64,000 nt of DNA from Neobacillus sp. PS3-40 (GTDB lineage Bacteria > Bacillota > Bacilli > Bacillales > Cytobacillaceae), in assembly GCF_030915485.1 (NCBI RefSeq), contig NZ_CP133266.1, forward strand, positions 3,352,001-3,416,000, written 5' to 3'. The first letter of the stretch is position 1. The number at the start of each line of letters is the position of its first letter. Position numbers and translations under genes: made by a program. Below the pieces are notes generated by a model. The model was not told the origin of the DNA, searched no databases, and worked only from the letters and a program-made list of their open reading frames with translations. Shown one piece after another: positions 38,114 to 46,688 of the stretch.

Positions 38114-38151
38114 AAAAGTGGCTTACCATATCAGGTAAGCCACTTTTTTAA
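38112..38151. terminator. Bidirectional terminator between cotO and cotZ
   Basis: A 16-bp stem, AAAAAAGTGGCTTACC with its complement over ATATCA, has A and T tracts at both ends and serves both convergent coat genes. Confidence 0.92.
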
Positions 38152-38153
38152 AA

Positions 38154-38624
38154 TTAAAGTGTGACAGGCTCCAAACAAGTAATAGCACAGAAACAGTTCA
38201 AATCAATGGTGATACAAATTCCTGTTCTTTTAAGATGAGAAATATTTATACCACCAAGTTGATCACAAGGACTTGTTGGGCAGCCATGAGCCCCCGCAAT
38301 TTCTAGTAATTCTATGACTGCGCAACAATTACCATCCACTGAAGTTACTCTGAAAATAAATGTTTCTACACATTCGAATTTGTTATCTACTATCGCAACA
38401 CCAGTTCCAAGAAAAGGATCACAGCCACAATAAAGAATGACTGGAATCGTGTTAGGAGCTGTTGTAGCCGGGGAAACCCCACTTAACAATTCTTGGATAG
38501 ATCTTTCGCAGCTGATGTCACAGCCACTTGTAACAGGGGATACTTGGTCTTGTGCATCTGCGATTGCCCTTAACACTGTACATACACATTGATCTTTATG
38601 ACTTACTTTGTGACCACACGCCAT
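38154..38624 (-). CDS. cotZ: Cysteine-rich spore coat/exosporium protein CotZ/CotY/ExsY type
   Basis: These proteins form disulfide-linked sheets of the spore crust or exosporium basal layer. The 156-residue protein is rich in cysteine. It starts MACGHKVSHKDQCVC and ends with the family tail TGICITIDLNCFCAITCLEP. The composition is closer to CotY/ExsY than to B. subtilis CotZ at the N-terminus, so the symbol follows gene order. AAGGAG lies 12 bases from the chosen ATG and abuts an in-frame ATG 12 bases earlier, so either start is possible. Confidence 0.88.
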   Translation of the reverse strand: MACGHKVSHKDQCVCTVLRAIADAQDQVSPVTSGCDISCERSIQELLSGVSPATTAPNTIPVILYCGCDPFLGTGVAIVDNKFECVETFIFRVTSVDGNCCAVIELLEIAGAHGCPTSPCDQLGGINISHLKRTGICITIDLNCFCAITCLEPVTL

Positions 38625-38669
38625 TAATTTTTCCATCTCCTTATTTTATTTTGAATGAATTGTCCCTAT

Positions 38670-38698
38670 TAAGATATGGAATGATGTTTTTTTTGTGT
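38670..38698 (-). promoter_or_regulatory. Sigma-K promoter of cotZ
   Basis: On the minus strand ACAC (38695-38698), a 16-base spacer and CATATCTTA (38670-38678) match the sigma-K consensus. Confidence 0.75.
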
Positions 38699-38894
38699 GG
38701 GTAAGTGACTATTCGATTAAGATACATACGTATAAGGGCGTAATCTGCTTATTTTTGCTAATTGAGCAGCTTGCAAACATAAAGTCTAGAACTTGAAGTT
38801 CCTTTTTTAAGGACAAGTTCCTATTTTGCATAAAAAGCACCTCATTGTGAAAAATAAAGAAATGCAGATTATAACTAGAACAGGAAGATGGAAA

Positions 38895-39368
38895 ATGAGA
38901 AAAAAATATGGATTATTGATGTTTTGTTGCTTGGGTATCCTAGCTACAGGATGCGAGCACTCTGAACAAAAAGATGTGAGCAAATTAGCGATAGTAAAAA
39001 CGATCAATCCTTCAGCCGTTGCCATTGATAAAAATCAACCTGGAGGCAATGATGTTGAGCAAGTTAAAGAAGATATTAGCTCACTACCGGAGCTTTATGA
39101 TGTAGCAGTAATAAAGGGCAAGAAAGATATCCTTGTTGCATACAAAGTAAAGCATTTGCACAGATTCAAGATGAAGGCAATTGAGAAAAAGATGAACAAA
39201 ATGCTAGAGAAGAAGTACCCTAAGGAAAATTTCACAGTGTCGAGTGATTACAAGATTTTTCTTGAAGCGGTTAAGCTAAATGAACGGATCAAGTCAAAGA
39301 ACTATTCAGATAAAAAGGCAGAAACACGACTTAAGCAGATAATAAAAATGACAAATGAAATGACTTAA
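38895..39368 (+). CDS. YhcN/YlaJ-family sporulation lipoprotein
   Basis: The 157-residue protein has a lipoprotein signal (LMFCCLGILATGC, acylated Cys18) and a mature domain rich in Lys/Glu with VEQVKEDISSLPELYDVAVI and KKDILVAYKV. This is the YhcN/YlaJ pattern of spore lipoproteins. AGGAAG precedes the ATG at 38895. It stands 16 bases before spoVAC; YhcN/YlaJ genes accompany the extra spoVA operons of some bacilli, so it probably sits in the spore inner membrane with the SpoVA proteins. Confidence 0.82.
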   Translation: MRKKYGLLMFCCLGILATGCEHSEQKDVSKLAIVKTINPSAVAIDKNQPGGNDVEQVKEDISSLPELYDVAVIKGKKDILVAYKVKHLHRFKMKAIEKKMNKMLEKKYPKENFTVSSDYKIFLEAVKLNERIKSKNYSDKKAETRLKQIIKMTNEMT

Positions 39369-39384
39369 GAAAAGAGGCAGTTTT

Positions 39385-39861
39385 ATGGCTAGTAAACAAA
39401 AAAATATGACTCCCCAACAGCAAAGTTATCAAAAATTACAGCAAAAGATTGAGCTTAAACGCCCGGTCTTAAAAAATTGCCTTAAAGCATTTTTGGTAGG
39501 TGGACTTTTTTGTGTTGTCGGGCAGGCAATTAGTTATTTTTATATTTATTTTTTTAATTTTACAGAGAAAACTGCAGGGAATCCTACTGTGGCAACAATG
39601 GTATTTATATCGATGCTACTAACTGGATTTGGTATATATGATCGAATTGGACAATTTGGTGGAGCAGGCAGTGCTGTCCCTGTAACAGGGTTCGGGAATG
39701 CTGTGATATCTGCAGCAATCGAGCATCGTACAGAAGGGTTTGTGTTAGGGGTAGGAGGCAACATGTTTAAGCTTGCCGGATCAGTTATCCTCTTTGGTGT
39801 TTTTTCAGCCTTTGTTGTGGCATTAATTAAAACATTACTGGGCTTATGGGGGGTTTTGTAA
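39385..39861 (+). CDS. spoVAC: Stage V sporulation protein AC
   Basis: SpoVAC is an inner-membrane channel protein for Ca-dipicolinate uptake during sporulation and release in germination. The 158-residue sequence has a cytoplasmic N-terminus, a helix at about 33-55, and two further helices with the conserved GFGIYDRIGQFGGAGSAVPVTGFGN loop (shown here in part: FGGAGSAVPVTGFGN). The stop codon is directly followed by the spoVAD start. Confidence 0.93.
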   Translation: MASKQKNMTPQQQSYQKLQQKIELKRPVLKNCLKAFLVGGLFCVVGQAISYFYIYFFNFTEKTAGNPTVATMVFISMLLTGFGIYDRIGQFGGAGSAVPVTGFGNAVISAAIEHRTEGFVLGVGGNMFKLAGSVILFGVFSAFVVALIKTLLGLWGVL

Positions 39862-40887
39862 TTGTTAAAAGGGCATCAATCTTGGATATTTCAAAACCGG
39901 CCAATGATTGCCGCAACTGGTGTAACGGGGGGACCGTTTGAAGCGAATGGAAACCTAGCGAGGGACTTTGATTTACTTCATGAAGATTTATGGATGGGAA
40001 TGGAAACGTACGAAAAGGCACATAGAGCTATGGTTGAGGAAGCGATGAAGACTGCATTAACAAAAGCAAATGTGCTAAAGGAAAAGGTTCAATTTATCAT
40101 GGCAGGAGACTTGATCAATCAAATTACCCCAACTAATTTTTCAGCTAGAACAATGCAAATTCCCTGTTTTGGTTTGTTTAGTGCCTGTGCTACCTCTATG
40201 GAGGGATTAGCGTTGGCATCCTTTGTTGTAAATTACCAAGGAGCTAATTACATATTAACTGGGGCTTCAAGCCATAATGCAGCCGTTGAAAAACAATTTC
40301 GCTACCCAACAGAATATGGTGGTCAAAAGCCTCCAACAGCACAATGGACTGTTACAGGCGCAGGTGTGGCCCTTGTCTGTCCGAATGACGCATCACTTAA
40401 AAATCCAGTAACAACAAGCGCTACAATTGGAAAAGTCATTGATATGGGTCTCACGGATCCTTTTAATATGGGAGGTGCAATGGCACCAGCTGCTGCAGAC
40501 ACCATAATGGCACATTTTCGTGATTTGCAATTGGATCCTTCTTATTACGATTTAATTATTACAGGTGACCTTGGCAGGATTGGTAATGAAGCGGCATATG
40601 AGGTTCTTCAAAAAAGTGGACTAAAGATAGAAAAAAGTAAATTTCAGGATTGTGGTTTACTAATATACAAAGAGGATCAACCCGTTCAATCAGGTGGAAG
40701 TGGGGCAGGTTGTTCTGCAACGGTCTTATATGGTCATTTATTAAATCAAATGAAAAAGGGTGTTTATAAACGAATTCTTGTTGTTGCAACAGGCGCTTTA
40801 TTGTCTCCCTTAACCTTTCAGCAAAATGAGAGTATCCCATGTATTGCTCATGCTGTAGCAATTGAGATGGATGGTGAAAAGGGGTGA
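39862..40887 (+). CDS. spoVAD: Stage V sporulation protein AD
   Basis: SpoVAD is the soluble dipicolinic-acid-binding component of the SpoVA channel, with a thiolase-like fold. The 341-residue protein contains [13 protein letters not shown] (the thiolase-type cysteine region), [20 protein letters not shown] and ITGDLGRIG. The start is TTG at 39862, immediately after the spoVAC stop, with GGGGGG upstream. Translation is probably coupled along spoVAC-AD-AEB. Confidence 0.93.
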   Translation: MLKGHQSWIFQNRPMIAATGVTGGPFEANGNLARDFDLLHEDLWMGMETYEKAHRAMVEEAMKTALTKANVLKEKVQFIMAGDLINQITPTNFSARTMQIPCFGLFSACATSMEGLALASFVVNYQGANYILTGASSHNAAVEKQFRYPTEYGGQKPPTAQWTVTGAGVALVCPNDASLKNPVTTSATIGKVIDMGLTDPFNMGGAMAPAAADTIMAHFRDLQLDPSYYDLIITGDLGRIGNEAAYEVLQKSGLKIEKSKFQDCGLLIYKEDQPVQSGGSGAGCSATVLYGHLLNQMKKGVYKRILVVATGALLSPLTFQQNESIPCIAHAVAIEMDGEKG

Positions 40888-40891
40888 TCAA

Positions 40892-41248
40892 ATGTTAGCG
40901 ATGTTTTTTTGGGCATTTGTTATAGGAGGAATCATTTGTGTAATCGGCCAGCTATTATTTGATGTAGCAAAATTGACTCCAGGGCATACATTAAGTTTAT
41001 TGGTGGTAGTCGGAGCTGTATTGGATGGGTTCGGCTTATACGAACCATTAATAGATTTTGCAGGAGCTGGAGCAACAATCCCGATCACAAGCTTTGGGAA
41101 TTCCCTTGTTCATGGAGCATTACAAGAAGCGGAATTACATGGAATCGTTGGAGTATTAACTGGAATGTTTGAGGTAACAAGCTCTGGAATATCTGCAGCA
41201 ATCATATTTGGATTTATTGGTGCGCTCATATTTAAGCCAAAAGGATAA
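40892..41248 (+). CDS. spoVAEB: Stage V sporulation protein AEB
   Basis: SpoVAEB is a small integral membrane subunit of the SpoVA channel. The 118-residue protein has about four helices and the loop [20 protein letters not shown], parallel to the one in SpoVAC, to which it is related. The ATG at 40892 follows AAGGGGTGATCAA and lies 4 bases after the spoVAD stop. Genes for SpoVAA, AB, AEA and AF are absent, so this is a reduced, second-type spoVA set. Confidence 0.92.
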   Translation: MLAMFFWAFVIGGIICVIGQLLFDVAKLTPGHTLSLLVVVGAVLDGFGLYEPLIDFAGAGATIPITSFGNSLVHGALQEAELHGIVGVLTGMFEVTSSGISAAIIFGFIGALIFKPKG

Positions 41249-41279
41249 TTAGTTGAAAAAGCATTAGATGGTTGCCTAT

Positions 41280-41307
41280 ACACTTTTAAGCCTTGTTTCA
41301 TATGTTA
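41280..41307 (+). promoter_or_regulatory. Sigma-K-like promoter of the YjcZ-type gene
   Basis: AC at 41280-41281, a 17-base spacer and CATATGTTA at 41299-41307 fit sigma-K; the small sporulation gene starts 33 bases later. Confidence 0.65.
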
Positions 41308-41339
41308 TTTATGAGATAACAAAAGTGAGGTGACTAATT

Positions 41340-41459
41340 ATGTTCTGCGGATATGGTGGATATGGATATGGTGGCGGAGGCTTTGGAATGGGCTCCACAT
41401 TTGTATTAATCGTAGTATTGTTCATTTTGTTAATCATTGTCGGAGCAAGCTTCATTTAA
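41340..41459 (+). CDS. YjcZ-family small sporulation protein
   Basis: This short gene encodes 39 residues: a Gly/Tyr-rich head ([19 protein letters not shown]) and one C-terminal helix ([18 protein letters not shown]). That is the signature of the YjcZ family of tiny spore-associated membrane proteins in bacilli. GTGAGGTGA lies before the ATG, and a sigma-K-like promoter lies upstream. A terminator follows at 41478. Confidence 0.85.
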   Translation: MFCGYGGYGYGGGGFGMGSTFVLIVVLFILLIIVGASFI

Positions 41460-41477
41460 TAGGCGTCGAATTTTAGT

Positions 41478-41509
41478 GGGGTTGACCAGAAATGGTCTAC
41501 CCTTTTTGT
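41478..41509 (+). terminator. Terminator after YjcZ-type gene
   Basis: GGGTTGACCA pairs with TGGTCTACCC (one mismatch) over GAAA, followed by T5. Confidence 0.8.
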
Positions 41510-41608
41510 TTTTGATTAGGAAAAAATTATTTATCTGTGGATAACCTTAAATGAATGGATCCGCGCCCAGCTTCATCTCCTTAGAAATTCAAGGTTACTT
41601 CAGTTCTG

Positions 41609-41636
41609 CACACTTTGCGCCCTCCTTCATACAATA
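41609..41636 (+). promoter_or_regulatory. Sigma-K promoter of spoVIF
   Basis: GCAC (41608-41611), a 16-base spacer and CATACAATA (41628-41636) match sigma-K closely. Sigma-K control of spoVIF is known in B. subtilis. Confidence 0.8.
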
Positions 41637-41666
41637 AAGTAGTTTATGAAGGAGCGTGAATTCAAG

Positions 41667-41921
41667 ATGAATAATGATTTTTTCAAGAACCTTGAAAAGA
41701 AAACTGGCGTTAATATGCAAGATATTTTTGAATTAGCAAATTCATTACAAAATGCAAACTTCAAAGATGAAAAAACAGTGCGCAGTGTAATTCGGAGAGT
41801 TTCACAAATTGCTAATAAGCCGGTAAATAAAGAAACTGAAGATAAAATTGTTCAATCCATCATCAATGATGGAAAACAGCTTGATTTCAATACAATTGCT
41901 AAAATGATGAATAAAAAGTAG
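41667..41921 (+). CDS. spoVIF: Sporulation protein SpoVIF (YjcC)
   Basis: SpoVIF is a small mother-cell protein needed for late coat assembly and GerE function in B. subtilis. The 84-residue product (MNNDFFKNLEKKTGVNMQDI onward) is helical and charged with no membrane span. The ATG at 41667 follows AAGGAGCG by 10 bases. It lies in the conserved position before the convergent yjcD. Confidence 0.9.
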   Translation: MNNDFFKNLEKKTGVNMQDIFELANSLQNANFKDEKTVRSVIRRVSQIANKPVNKETEDKIVQSIINDGKQLDFNTIAKMMNKK

Positions 41922-41929
41922 AAATGAAG

Positions 41930-41963
41930 ACCTATTTCCGGTTATTCGGGATAGGTTTTTTTC
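41930..41963 (+). terminator. spoVIF terminator
   Basis: ACCTAT-TTCCG and CGGGATAGGT form the stem (one bulge), followed by a T run. Confidence 0.8.
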
Positions 41964-42032
41964 TTTAGGTAGCTTTGTGATCGTGAAGCGGCAAAAAAGC
42001 ACCATCAATGGAGGTCAATGATACCCTAGGGA

Positions 42033-42058
42033 CAAAAAAACCGAGCAATGCCCGGTTT
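42033..42058 (-). terminator. yjcD terminator
   Basis: On the minus strand AACCGGGC-ATT-GCTCGGTT (one mismatch) is followed by T7, just after the yjcD stop. Confidence 0.8.
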
Positions 42059-42061
42059 CTC

Positions 42062-44353
42062 TTATTTGATATTCTTTTTTAAGGGAGTGAGGAATCTTGA
42101 ACTATGAGATTTTTTCCCTCTCCTATTCTGCAGGACAGAAAGAAAGAGCTGTTTTTTTGCCCTTGTAATAGCAACATATAGGAGTCTTCTTTCTTCCTCA
42201 AGGGGAGCAAAATCTCCATTTCGATAACTATCTAATGCAAAATCATGTGGAAGGCTCCCGTCCACTACCCCTAAAATATATACCGAAGAATACTCTAAAC
42301 CCTTAGCACGGTGAATAGTACTTAGAGCAATAGCATTGTTAAAATGCTTGCCTAGTTTTTTTACTTCTTTAATCATTGCTGACATATGCTCGGCATGCAT
42401 GAGAAGGGCCTCAAGTGAATCAAAGGCATTCGCTGCAACCTTTAGATCCCTAAGATCATCTGAACCTCGCTCAAGTTTACTTGCTTCATTGCCTCTTTTT
42501 TTCAAGAAATCAAGGAACCCGATTTCTTTTTCGATTGTTTCAATAGCATTGAAGGGTTTTAAATGTTTTAATGAACGGATTAATTGGACTGCTTTTTTTA
42601 ATTTCTTTTCCTGAAATGAATGATTGGTTTTAAGATGTAGGAGCGCCCCAAGGTAACTGCAATCATGAAGAATGCTCAGTGCTTTTACATCCTGTAATGC
42701 AGATTGTTTTAAAAATAAAGTAGGCAAAACATCTGATAGTGCTGCCTGGTTATCTTCATTTAGACTAATTTTTAAAAATGAAAGGAGGCTTCTCACAATA
42801 TGCCTGTCATAAAAGCCTTCTGTATCCTGGTCAATTTTAAAAGGAAGATTGGAGCTTGCCAATCTTTCGAAAATGGCTCTTGAACTAGCATTTGTTCGGT
42901 ATAAGATAGCAAAGTCGGAGGGATCTGCTCCATTTGCAATCCTTTCTTGTAAATCTGTTACGATCATGGTTGCCTCTTCCTCCTCATCGTACGGGAAAAA
43001 GAGGAGAGGTTGATGATTCCCTGTAAACTGCGCCTTCATTTTTTTTAGTCTTCTCAGTTTATTAGCTGTAATGACTTGATTCGCACTTGTAATAATTTCA
43101 TGTGTAGAACGATAATTTTGATCAAGTGTGATGACCAATGCAGTCGGAAAATCTTTTTCAAATTCCAGCAAAAAGCTAGGGTCACTTCCTCTAAAGGAAT
43201 AGATCGATTGGTCGTCATCTCCAACGGCGCAAACATTCTTATTTTTTTCTGAAAAAAGCTTAATCAGTTCGTATTGCACCTTATTGATATCTTGGAATTC
43301 ATCAATTAAAAAATAGTGAAACCGATTTTGATATTGCTCAAGTAAGGCTGGGGTAGAGGTAAACAATTGATGGCAGCCAATGAGCATATCATCAAAATCA
43401 AAAAGACCTTCGTTGGTCTTGAATTCTTCATATCTTTTGTACAAAAATGCTGTTTTTTCTTCCCATTCAGATTCTGGTTTTACTTCATTAGGTCTCAAAA
43501 GAGAGTTTTTCCAAAAGCCAATTTGTTGGAGGGCTAAATCATAAGCAAATTCCTTTTCAGACAAATTCAGCTCTTTCCCAGCATTTTTTAAAATTTGACT
43601 CCGTTGCCATTCCTTTTTCAGTAATTTTTCTGATGCCCATTTTTGTGGTTGGTGGAATAAAAGCATCCGGTAAAAAATACTATGAAATGTACCGGTGATC
43701 AGTTGATTGATTTTTCCTCTATCCATTTGCGGGTAGGATAGCAATCTAGCTTTCATTTCGGTAGCAGCCTTGGAAGTAAAGGTTACAAGCATCATCGATT
43801 TTGGATCTATATTTTTTTCTTTAAGCATATAGGCAGTTCTTGCTGTTAGAACCCGTGTTTTTCCACTTCCAGCTCCAGCTAGAACTAATAAAGAACCTTC
43901 CGTTTCCTTCACAGCAGCTGCTTGTGTAGTATCCAATTGAACACCATTTTCAGTTAGATGTTGCAAATAGCTTTGGTCATGGACTAAATTGAAACAAGCC
44001 TTCTCTTTAAAAGGAATGCTTGTTTCAATGTACTTCGTTTCCTTAAAAAGGTCAGCGCTTTTTGGGACTTCGGTTATCGTTCTTCCTTGAGGAATTCGAA
44101 AACCATTTTGCTCTGTAAAGTGTTGTTCAACCTTTTCTAAAATTGGTTCTATTGAAGTGTGGCAGATTTTTTCCGGTGTACGTGCGTGAAAGAAGTGAGG
44201 TTTTTTGGTAATGCCAAGATGAAGACGTACACTTTCTTTACATTCGGGACAAGATAGCTCCTCGTTTTTTCCAGCAGTGTACATTTTTTGATATTGATCT
44301 CTTGGCATTTGTTCAAGATTAACTAATTTATTTTGGTAAATTACAGTTTTCAT
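42062..44353 (-). CDS. yjcD: UvrD/PcrA-like superfamily 1 helicase YjcD
   Basis: This is a 763-residue ATP-dependent DNA helicase of the UvrD/Rep group. It has a Walker A AGAGSGKT, then MLVTFTSKAA, YFLIDEFQDIN (motif II), GDDDQSIYSFRGS (motif III), LDQNYRST and LSTIHRAKGLEYSSV, with LLYVAITRAKKQLFL at the end. Ahead of the helicase lies an extra N-terminal module with LSCPECKESVRLHLG and HFFHART (about 36-60), also found in CoiA in this window. The ATG at 44353 follows AGAGGA; the frame continues upstream without a ribosome site. The precise DNA-repair role is not known. Confidence 0.93.
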   Translation of the reverse strand: MKTVIYQNKLVNLEQMPRDQYQKMYTAGKNEELSCPECKESVRLHLGITKKPHFFHARTPEKICHTSIEPILEKVEQHFTEQNGFRIPQGRTITEVPKSADLFKETKYIETSIPFKEKACFNLVHDQSYLQHLTENGVQLDTTQAAAVKETEGSLLVLAGAGSGKTRVLTARTAYMLKEKNIDPKSMMLVTFTSKAATEMKARLLSYPQMDRGKINQLITGTFHSIFYRMLLFHQPQKWASEKLLKKEWQRSQILKNAGKELNLSEKEFAYDLALQQIGFWKNSLLRPNEVKPESEWEEKTAFLYKRYEEFKTNEGLFDFDDMLIGCHQLFTSTPALLEQYQNRFHYFLIDEFQDINKVQYELIKLFSEKNKNVCAVGDDDQSIYSFRGSDPSFLLEFEKDFPTALVITLDQNYRSTHEIITSANQVITANKLRRLKKMKAQFTGNHQPLLFFPYDEEEEATMIVTDLQERIANGADPSDFAILYRTNASSRAIFERLASSNLPFKIDQDTEGFYDRHIVRSLLSFLKISLNEDNQAALSDVLPTLFLKQSALQDVKALSILHDCSYLGALLHLKTNHSFQEKKLKKAVQLIRSLKHLKPFNAIETIEKEIGFLDFLKKRGNEASKLERGSDDLRDLKVAANAFDSLEALLMHAEHMSAMIKEVKKLGKHFNNAIALSTIHRAKGLEYSSVYILGVVDGSLPHDFALDSYRNGDFAPLEEERRLLYVAITRAKKQLFLSVLQNRRGKKSHSSRFLTPLKKNIK

Positions 44354-44525
44354 GTAGGATTCCTCTTTTTTTTGTAGAAGGATTTGGTAAGTAATGAAAC
44401 TACAATTGAATTTTTCAAGTCTATTTATAAACAAGACTTGTTCTATCATAACAAAACAATCTATCTTCTAAAAGGATTCTTTTTCGCTTCAGTCTGAAGA
44501 ATGAATTGAAAAGGGAGGGTTAAAT

Positions 44526-44735
44526 ATGGGGTATATTTTACCAATCCCTCATGAACAGAATGCTCAATATCAAATGAGGGATATAAAGAGTAACTATAAT
44601 TTTTATCAAATTACACAGGTTCCCAGAACGAACCGGTCTTCGTTACTACAAGAAAAAACGACCCAAGAAAGAGTAAATATAAAATCCTTTCCTGAAATCA
44701 CGGGGAAGGGGAGGTTTATTGATAAAAGAATTTAA
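44526..44735 (+). CDS. Small conserved hypothetical protein
   Basis: The 69-residue product starts MGYILPIPHEQNAQYQMRDI and is polar, basic at its end, and without a membrane segment. AAAAGGGAGGG is well placed before the ATG. I have a weak memory of other Bacillus small proteins with the same MGYILP opening but cannot name a family. It is divergent from yjcD and lies in the yjcE region by position only. Confidence 0.6.
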   Translation: MGYILPIPHEQNAQYQMRDIKSNYNFYQITQVPRTNRSSLLQEKTTQERVNIKSFPEITGKGRFIDKRI

Positions 44736-44850
44736 CAAGCTAAAAATAGCACAAATGGGCAAGTAGTTCCGAAAGCCTGGAGAAAAAGTGGAATTACATC
44801 CGTAAATGGCATAAGTTTTAGAAACATAAATGAAAGGTTAAACAACAATA

Positions 44851-44886
44851 GTAAAACCACTTGGGTTATTCCAAGTGGTTTTACTT
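44851..44886. terminator. Bidirectional terminator
   Basis: A perfect 14-bp stem, GTAAAACCACTTGG with its complement over GTTATT, lies between the small plus-strand gene and the minus-strand lipoprotein gene. Confidence 0.85.
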
Positions 44887-44907
44887 TGAAGCATATGTTT
44901 GCTTTAT

Positions 44908-45381
44908 CTATTTAAATGATTTAGCGGTCTCGATTAAATCCGCTTTGGACAATTTCTTATTAGATTGTTCGGTATAATATGTTAAAGTATATTCTAAATC
45001 TCTTTCTTTCCATCTTAAAATTTGTTTTTCTTTACTTGCATAATATTGTCCTTTTCTTTCTCCAATTTTGACTTCTTCAGATTTTGCATTAGAATAACCT
45101 TCTTTACCTTCTATTATCAAAAGGTCCAAGTGATTGTTATTTCCTTTCCCATAGGTAAAAAAATCAAACATTTTTATATCTGCTTGGATTGGAGGTGAAT
45201 CAGTTGATGCTTTCACATTTTCGAATGGTAATTTTGTTGGCAATTTAGGTTGGAATCCATAGTCTTTGACTTGTTTTTTTACTATTGAACTATCAAAAGC
45301 ATATAAGTTGGTGCCATTAGAACTGCATCCCGCAAATAATAGTAGAACGAGAGGTAAAAATATTAATAATTTCTTTTTCAA
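44908..45381 (-). CDS. Putative lipoprotein
   Basis: The 157-residue protein has a lipoprotein signal (LPLVLLLFAGC, acylated Cys19) and a small mature domain containing VKDYGFQPKLPTKLPFENVK and ILRWKERDLEYTLTYYTE. This resembles DUF4367-like domains of Firmicute surface lipoproteins, but I am not certain. The start is TTG at 45379-45381 after GGGGGAG. It is not part of the yjcD-yjcF order of B. subtilis and may be an insertion in this lineage. Confidence 0.75.
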   Translation of the reverse strand: MKKKLLIFLPLVLLLFAGCSSNGTNLYAFDSSIVKKQVKDYGFQPKLPTKLPFENVKASTDSPPIQADIKMFDFFTYGKGNNNHLDLLIIEGKEGYSNAKSEEVKIGERKGQYYASKEKQILRWKERDLEYTLTYYTEQSNKKLSKADLIETAKSFK

Positions 45382-45702
45382 ATTTTCTCCCCCAATAAAT
45401 TAATTATTAAATTTATTTTAACATAAAATTCCAATTATCTTTACGCTTTTTAAAATAATTTATAAATAACTCAGCAATTAGCAATCAAATTCGCATACTA
45501 TTAATATATGTTGTTTTGACGTTCTTTTTTCTTAAATGGTGTAGAAGAAAATAAGTGAAATTTAAGTGAAAACCCCTATTTTATGTATTTTGGATTATTA
45601 TGTTGCAACGATTGAAAGAACGCTTGGATCATTTTGATCCAAGCGTTTCAGTGTATGATAAAATATAGTTTTTTTATATGCAAAATCTATTTTCAAAAAT
45701 TA
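45382..45702. other. Intergenic stretch with a perfect hairpin
   Basis: No gene is visible. A 13-bp perfect stem (AACGCTTGGATCA with its complement, loop TTT) lies at 45619-45647 without a clear T tail on the plus strand. The rest is AT-rich. Confidence 0.5.
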
Positions 45703-45747
45703 CACCTCTGTCAGGTCATTTTCACTTATGACAGAGGTGAGTTTTTT
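45703..45747 (+). repeat. Terminator-like relic of the dispersed element
   Basis: CACCTCTGTCA pairs with TGACAGAGGTG, and AGTTTTTTT follows. The right half resembles the dispersed-element copy at 62595 (ATGACAGAGG-C/T-GAGTTTT). It abuts the yjcF stop codon. Confidence 0.5.
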
Positions 45748-46169
45748 TATAATTCTTTAACCATTGTTTTATGTGGGATACCAGCATCCATAAATTCTTC
45801 GGAAATAATTTTATAGCCAAGGCCACTATAAAAAGGAATGGCATGTGTTTGTGCATTTAATTTCAGTTTGCGTAGCCCATTAATAGAAGCAAATTTCTCG
45901 ATTACATCCATAATGGCCTTACCAGCACCGGTTTTCCTTGCTTCTTTTAAAACACAGATACGTTCAACTTTTCCATAGCCATCTACAGACCGGAATCTTC
46001 CAGCACCAGTAGGAACCTCGTCATTATAGTAAACAAAATGGGTAGAATCATCTTCATACTGATCAATCTCTTCTTCAGCAGGTACATTTTGCTCATGGAT
46101 AAAAACTGTTTTTCTAACTGAAAATGCATCTTCTAATTCTTTTTGGTTTTCAACAATTTTAACGGTCAC
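45747..46169 (-). CDS. yjcF: GNAT acetyltransferase YjcF
   Basis: The 140-residue single-domain N-acetyltransferase has the acetyl-CoA loop in LKEARKTGAGKAIMDVIEKF and the C-terminal LNAQTHAIPFYSGLGYKII strand-helix. This is the ElaA/YjcF branch (VFIHEQNVPAEEEIDQ near the N-terminus). The acceptor is unknown. It starts 3 bases after yjcG stops, so the two are one unit in the B. subtilis order. Confidence 0.9.
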   Translation of the reverse strand: MTVKIVENQKELEDAFSVRKTVFIHEQNVPAEEEIDQYEDDSTHFVYYNDEVPTGAGRFRSVDGYGKVERICVLKEARKTGAGKAIMDVIEKFASINGLRKLKLNAQTHAIPFYSGLGYKIISEEFMDAGIPHKTMVKEL

Positions 46170-46172
46170 TTA

Positions 46173-46688
46173 TTAAAATTCCTTTCCAAGTCGAAATGTT
46201 TCATATACTGTCCATGAACCATTTTCTAATTGGTAGAGAAGATGGAAGCGGTCAATTGTTTCTTCATGTCCCATTTTCAACATTTTAAGTGAGCCATACA
46301 CATCAGAATGTTCATCGTTTGAAAGCTTCTGACCAATAGTAATATGGGGAACAAAGGAATATTCTACATGATCATCATTAAATTCTTGATTCACTTTTTG
46401 GTGTAGGTCTAAAAGTGCCTTTTCGGGTTCAATCTTTAAGTAAATAACATTATTTACTGGCTGGAAAGAGCCGACTTTTGTTGTTCTTGTTGAAAAAGGT
46501 TCGAATTCTTTGGCAATCTCGCGTAATTGATCAGCGAATCTTTTTCCTTCATCTTCTGATACTTCAAAGGCGTTCTTTAATGTAATGTGTGGAGAGATTA
46601 ATGCGTAATGTGGATCATAACGCTTACGGTAGGAATTTACTAAATCTTGAAGTGACTTTGATGGAAAAATAACTACTCCAAATTTCAT
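46173..46688 (-). CDS. yjcG: 2H phosphoesterase superfamily protein YjcG
   Basis: The 171-residue protein shows the two HxT motifs of the 2'-5' RNA ligase / 2H phosphoesterase superfamily: [10 protein letters not shown] near residue 33 and [10 protein letters not shown] near 118. They frame a single active site. The substrate is unknown, and members process cyclic phosphates or tRNA ends. It is followed at 3 bases by yjcF. Confidence 0.92.
   Translation of the reverse strand: MKFGVVIFPSKSLQDLVNSYRKRYDPHYALISPHITLKNAFEVSEDEGKRFADQLREIAKEFEPFSTRTTKVGSFQPVNNVIYLKIEPEKALLDLHQKVNQEFNDDHVEYSFVPHITIGQKLSNDEHSDVYGSLKMLKMGHEETIDRFHLLYQLENGSWTVYETFRLGKEF

Noticed and set aside
38895-41248. Transposon-borne spoVA2mob operon
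   Set aside because: DUF1657, DUF421 and transposition genes are absent and the unit sits in conserved chromosomal order.
42336-42614. A 92-codon plus-strand frame
   Set aside because: It is antisense to the helicase domain of yjcD and has no ribosome site.
45634-45816. A 60-codon plus-strand frame
   Set aside because: It crosses two hairpins and the antisense of yjcF, with no ribosome site.
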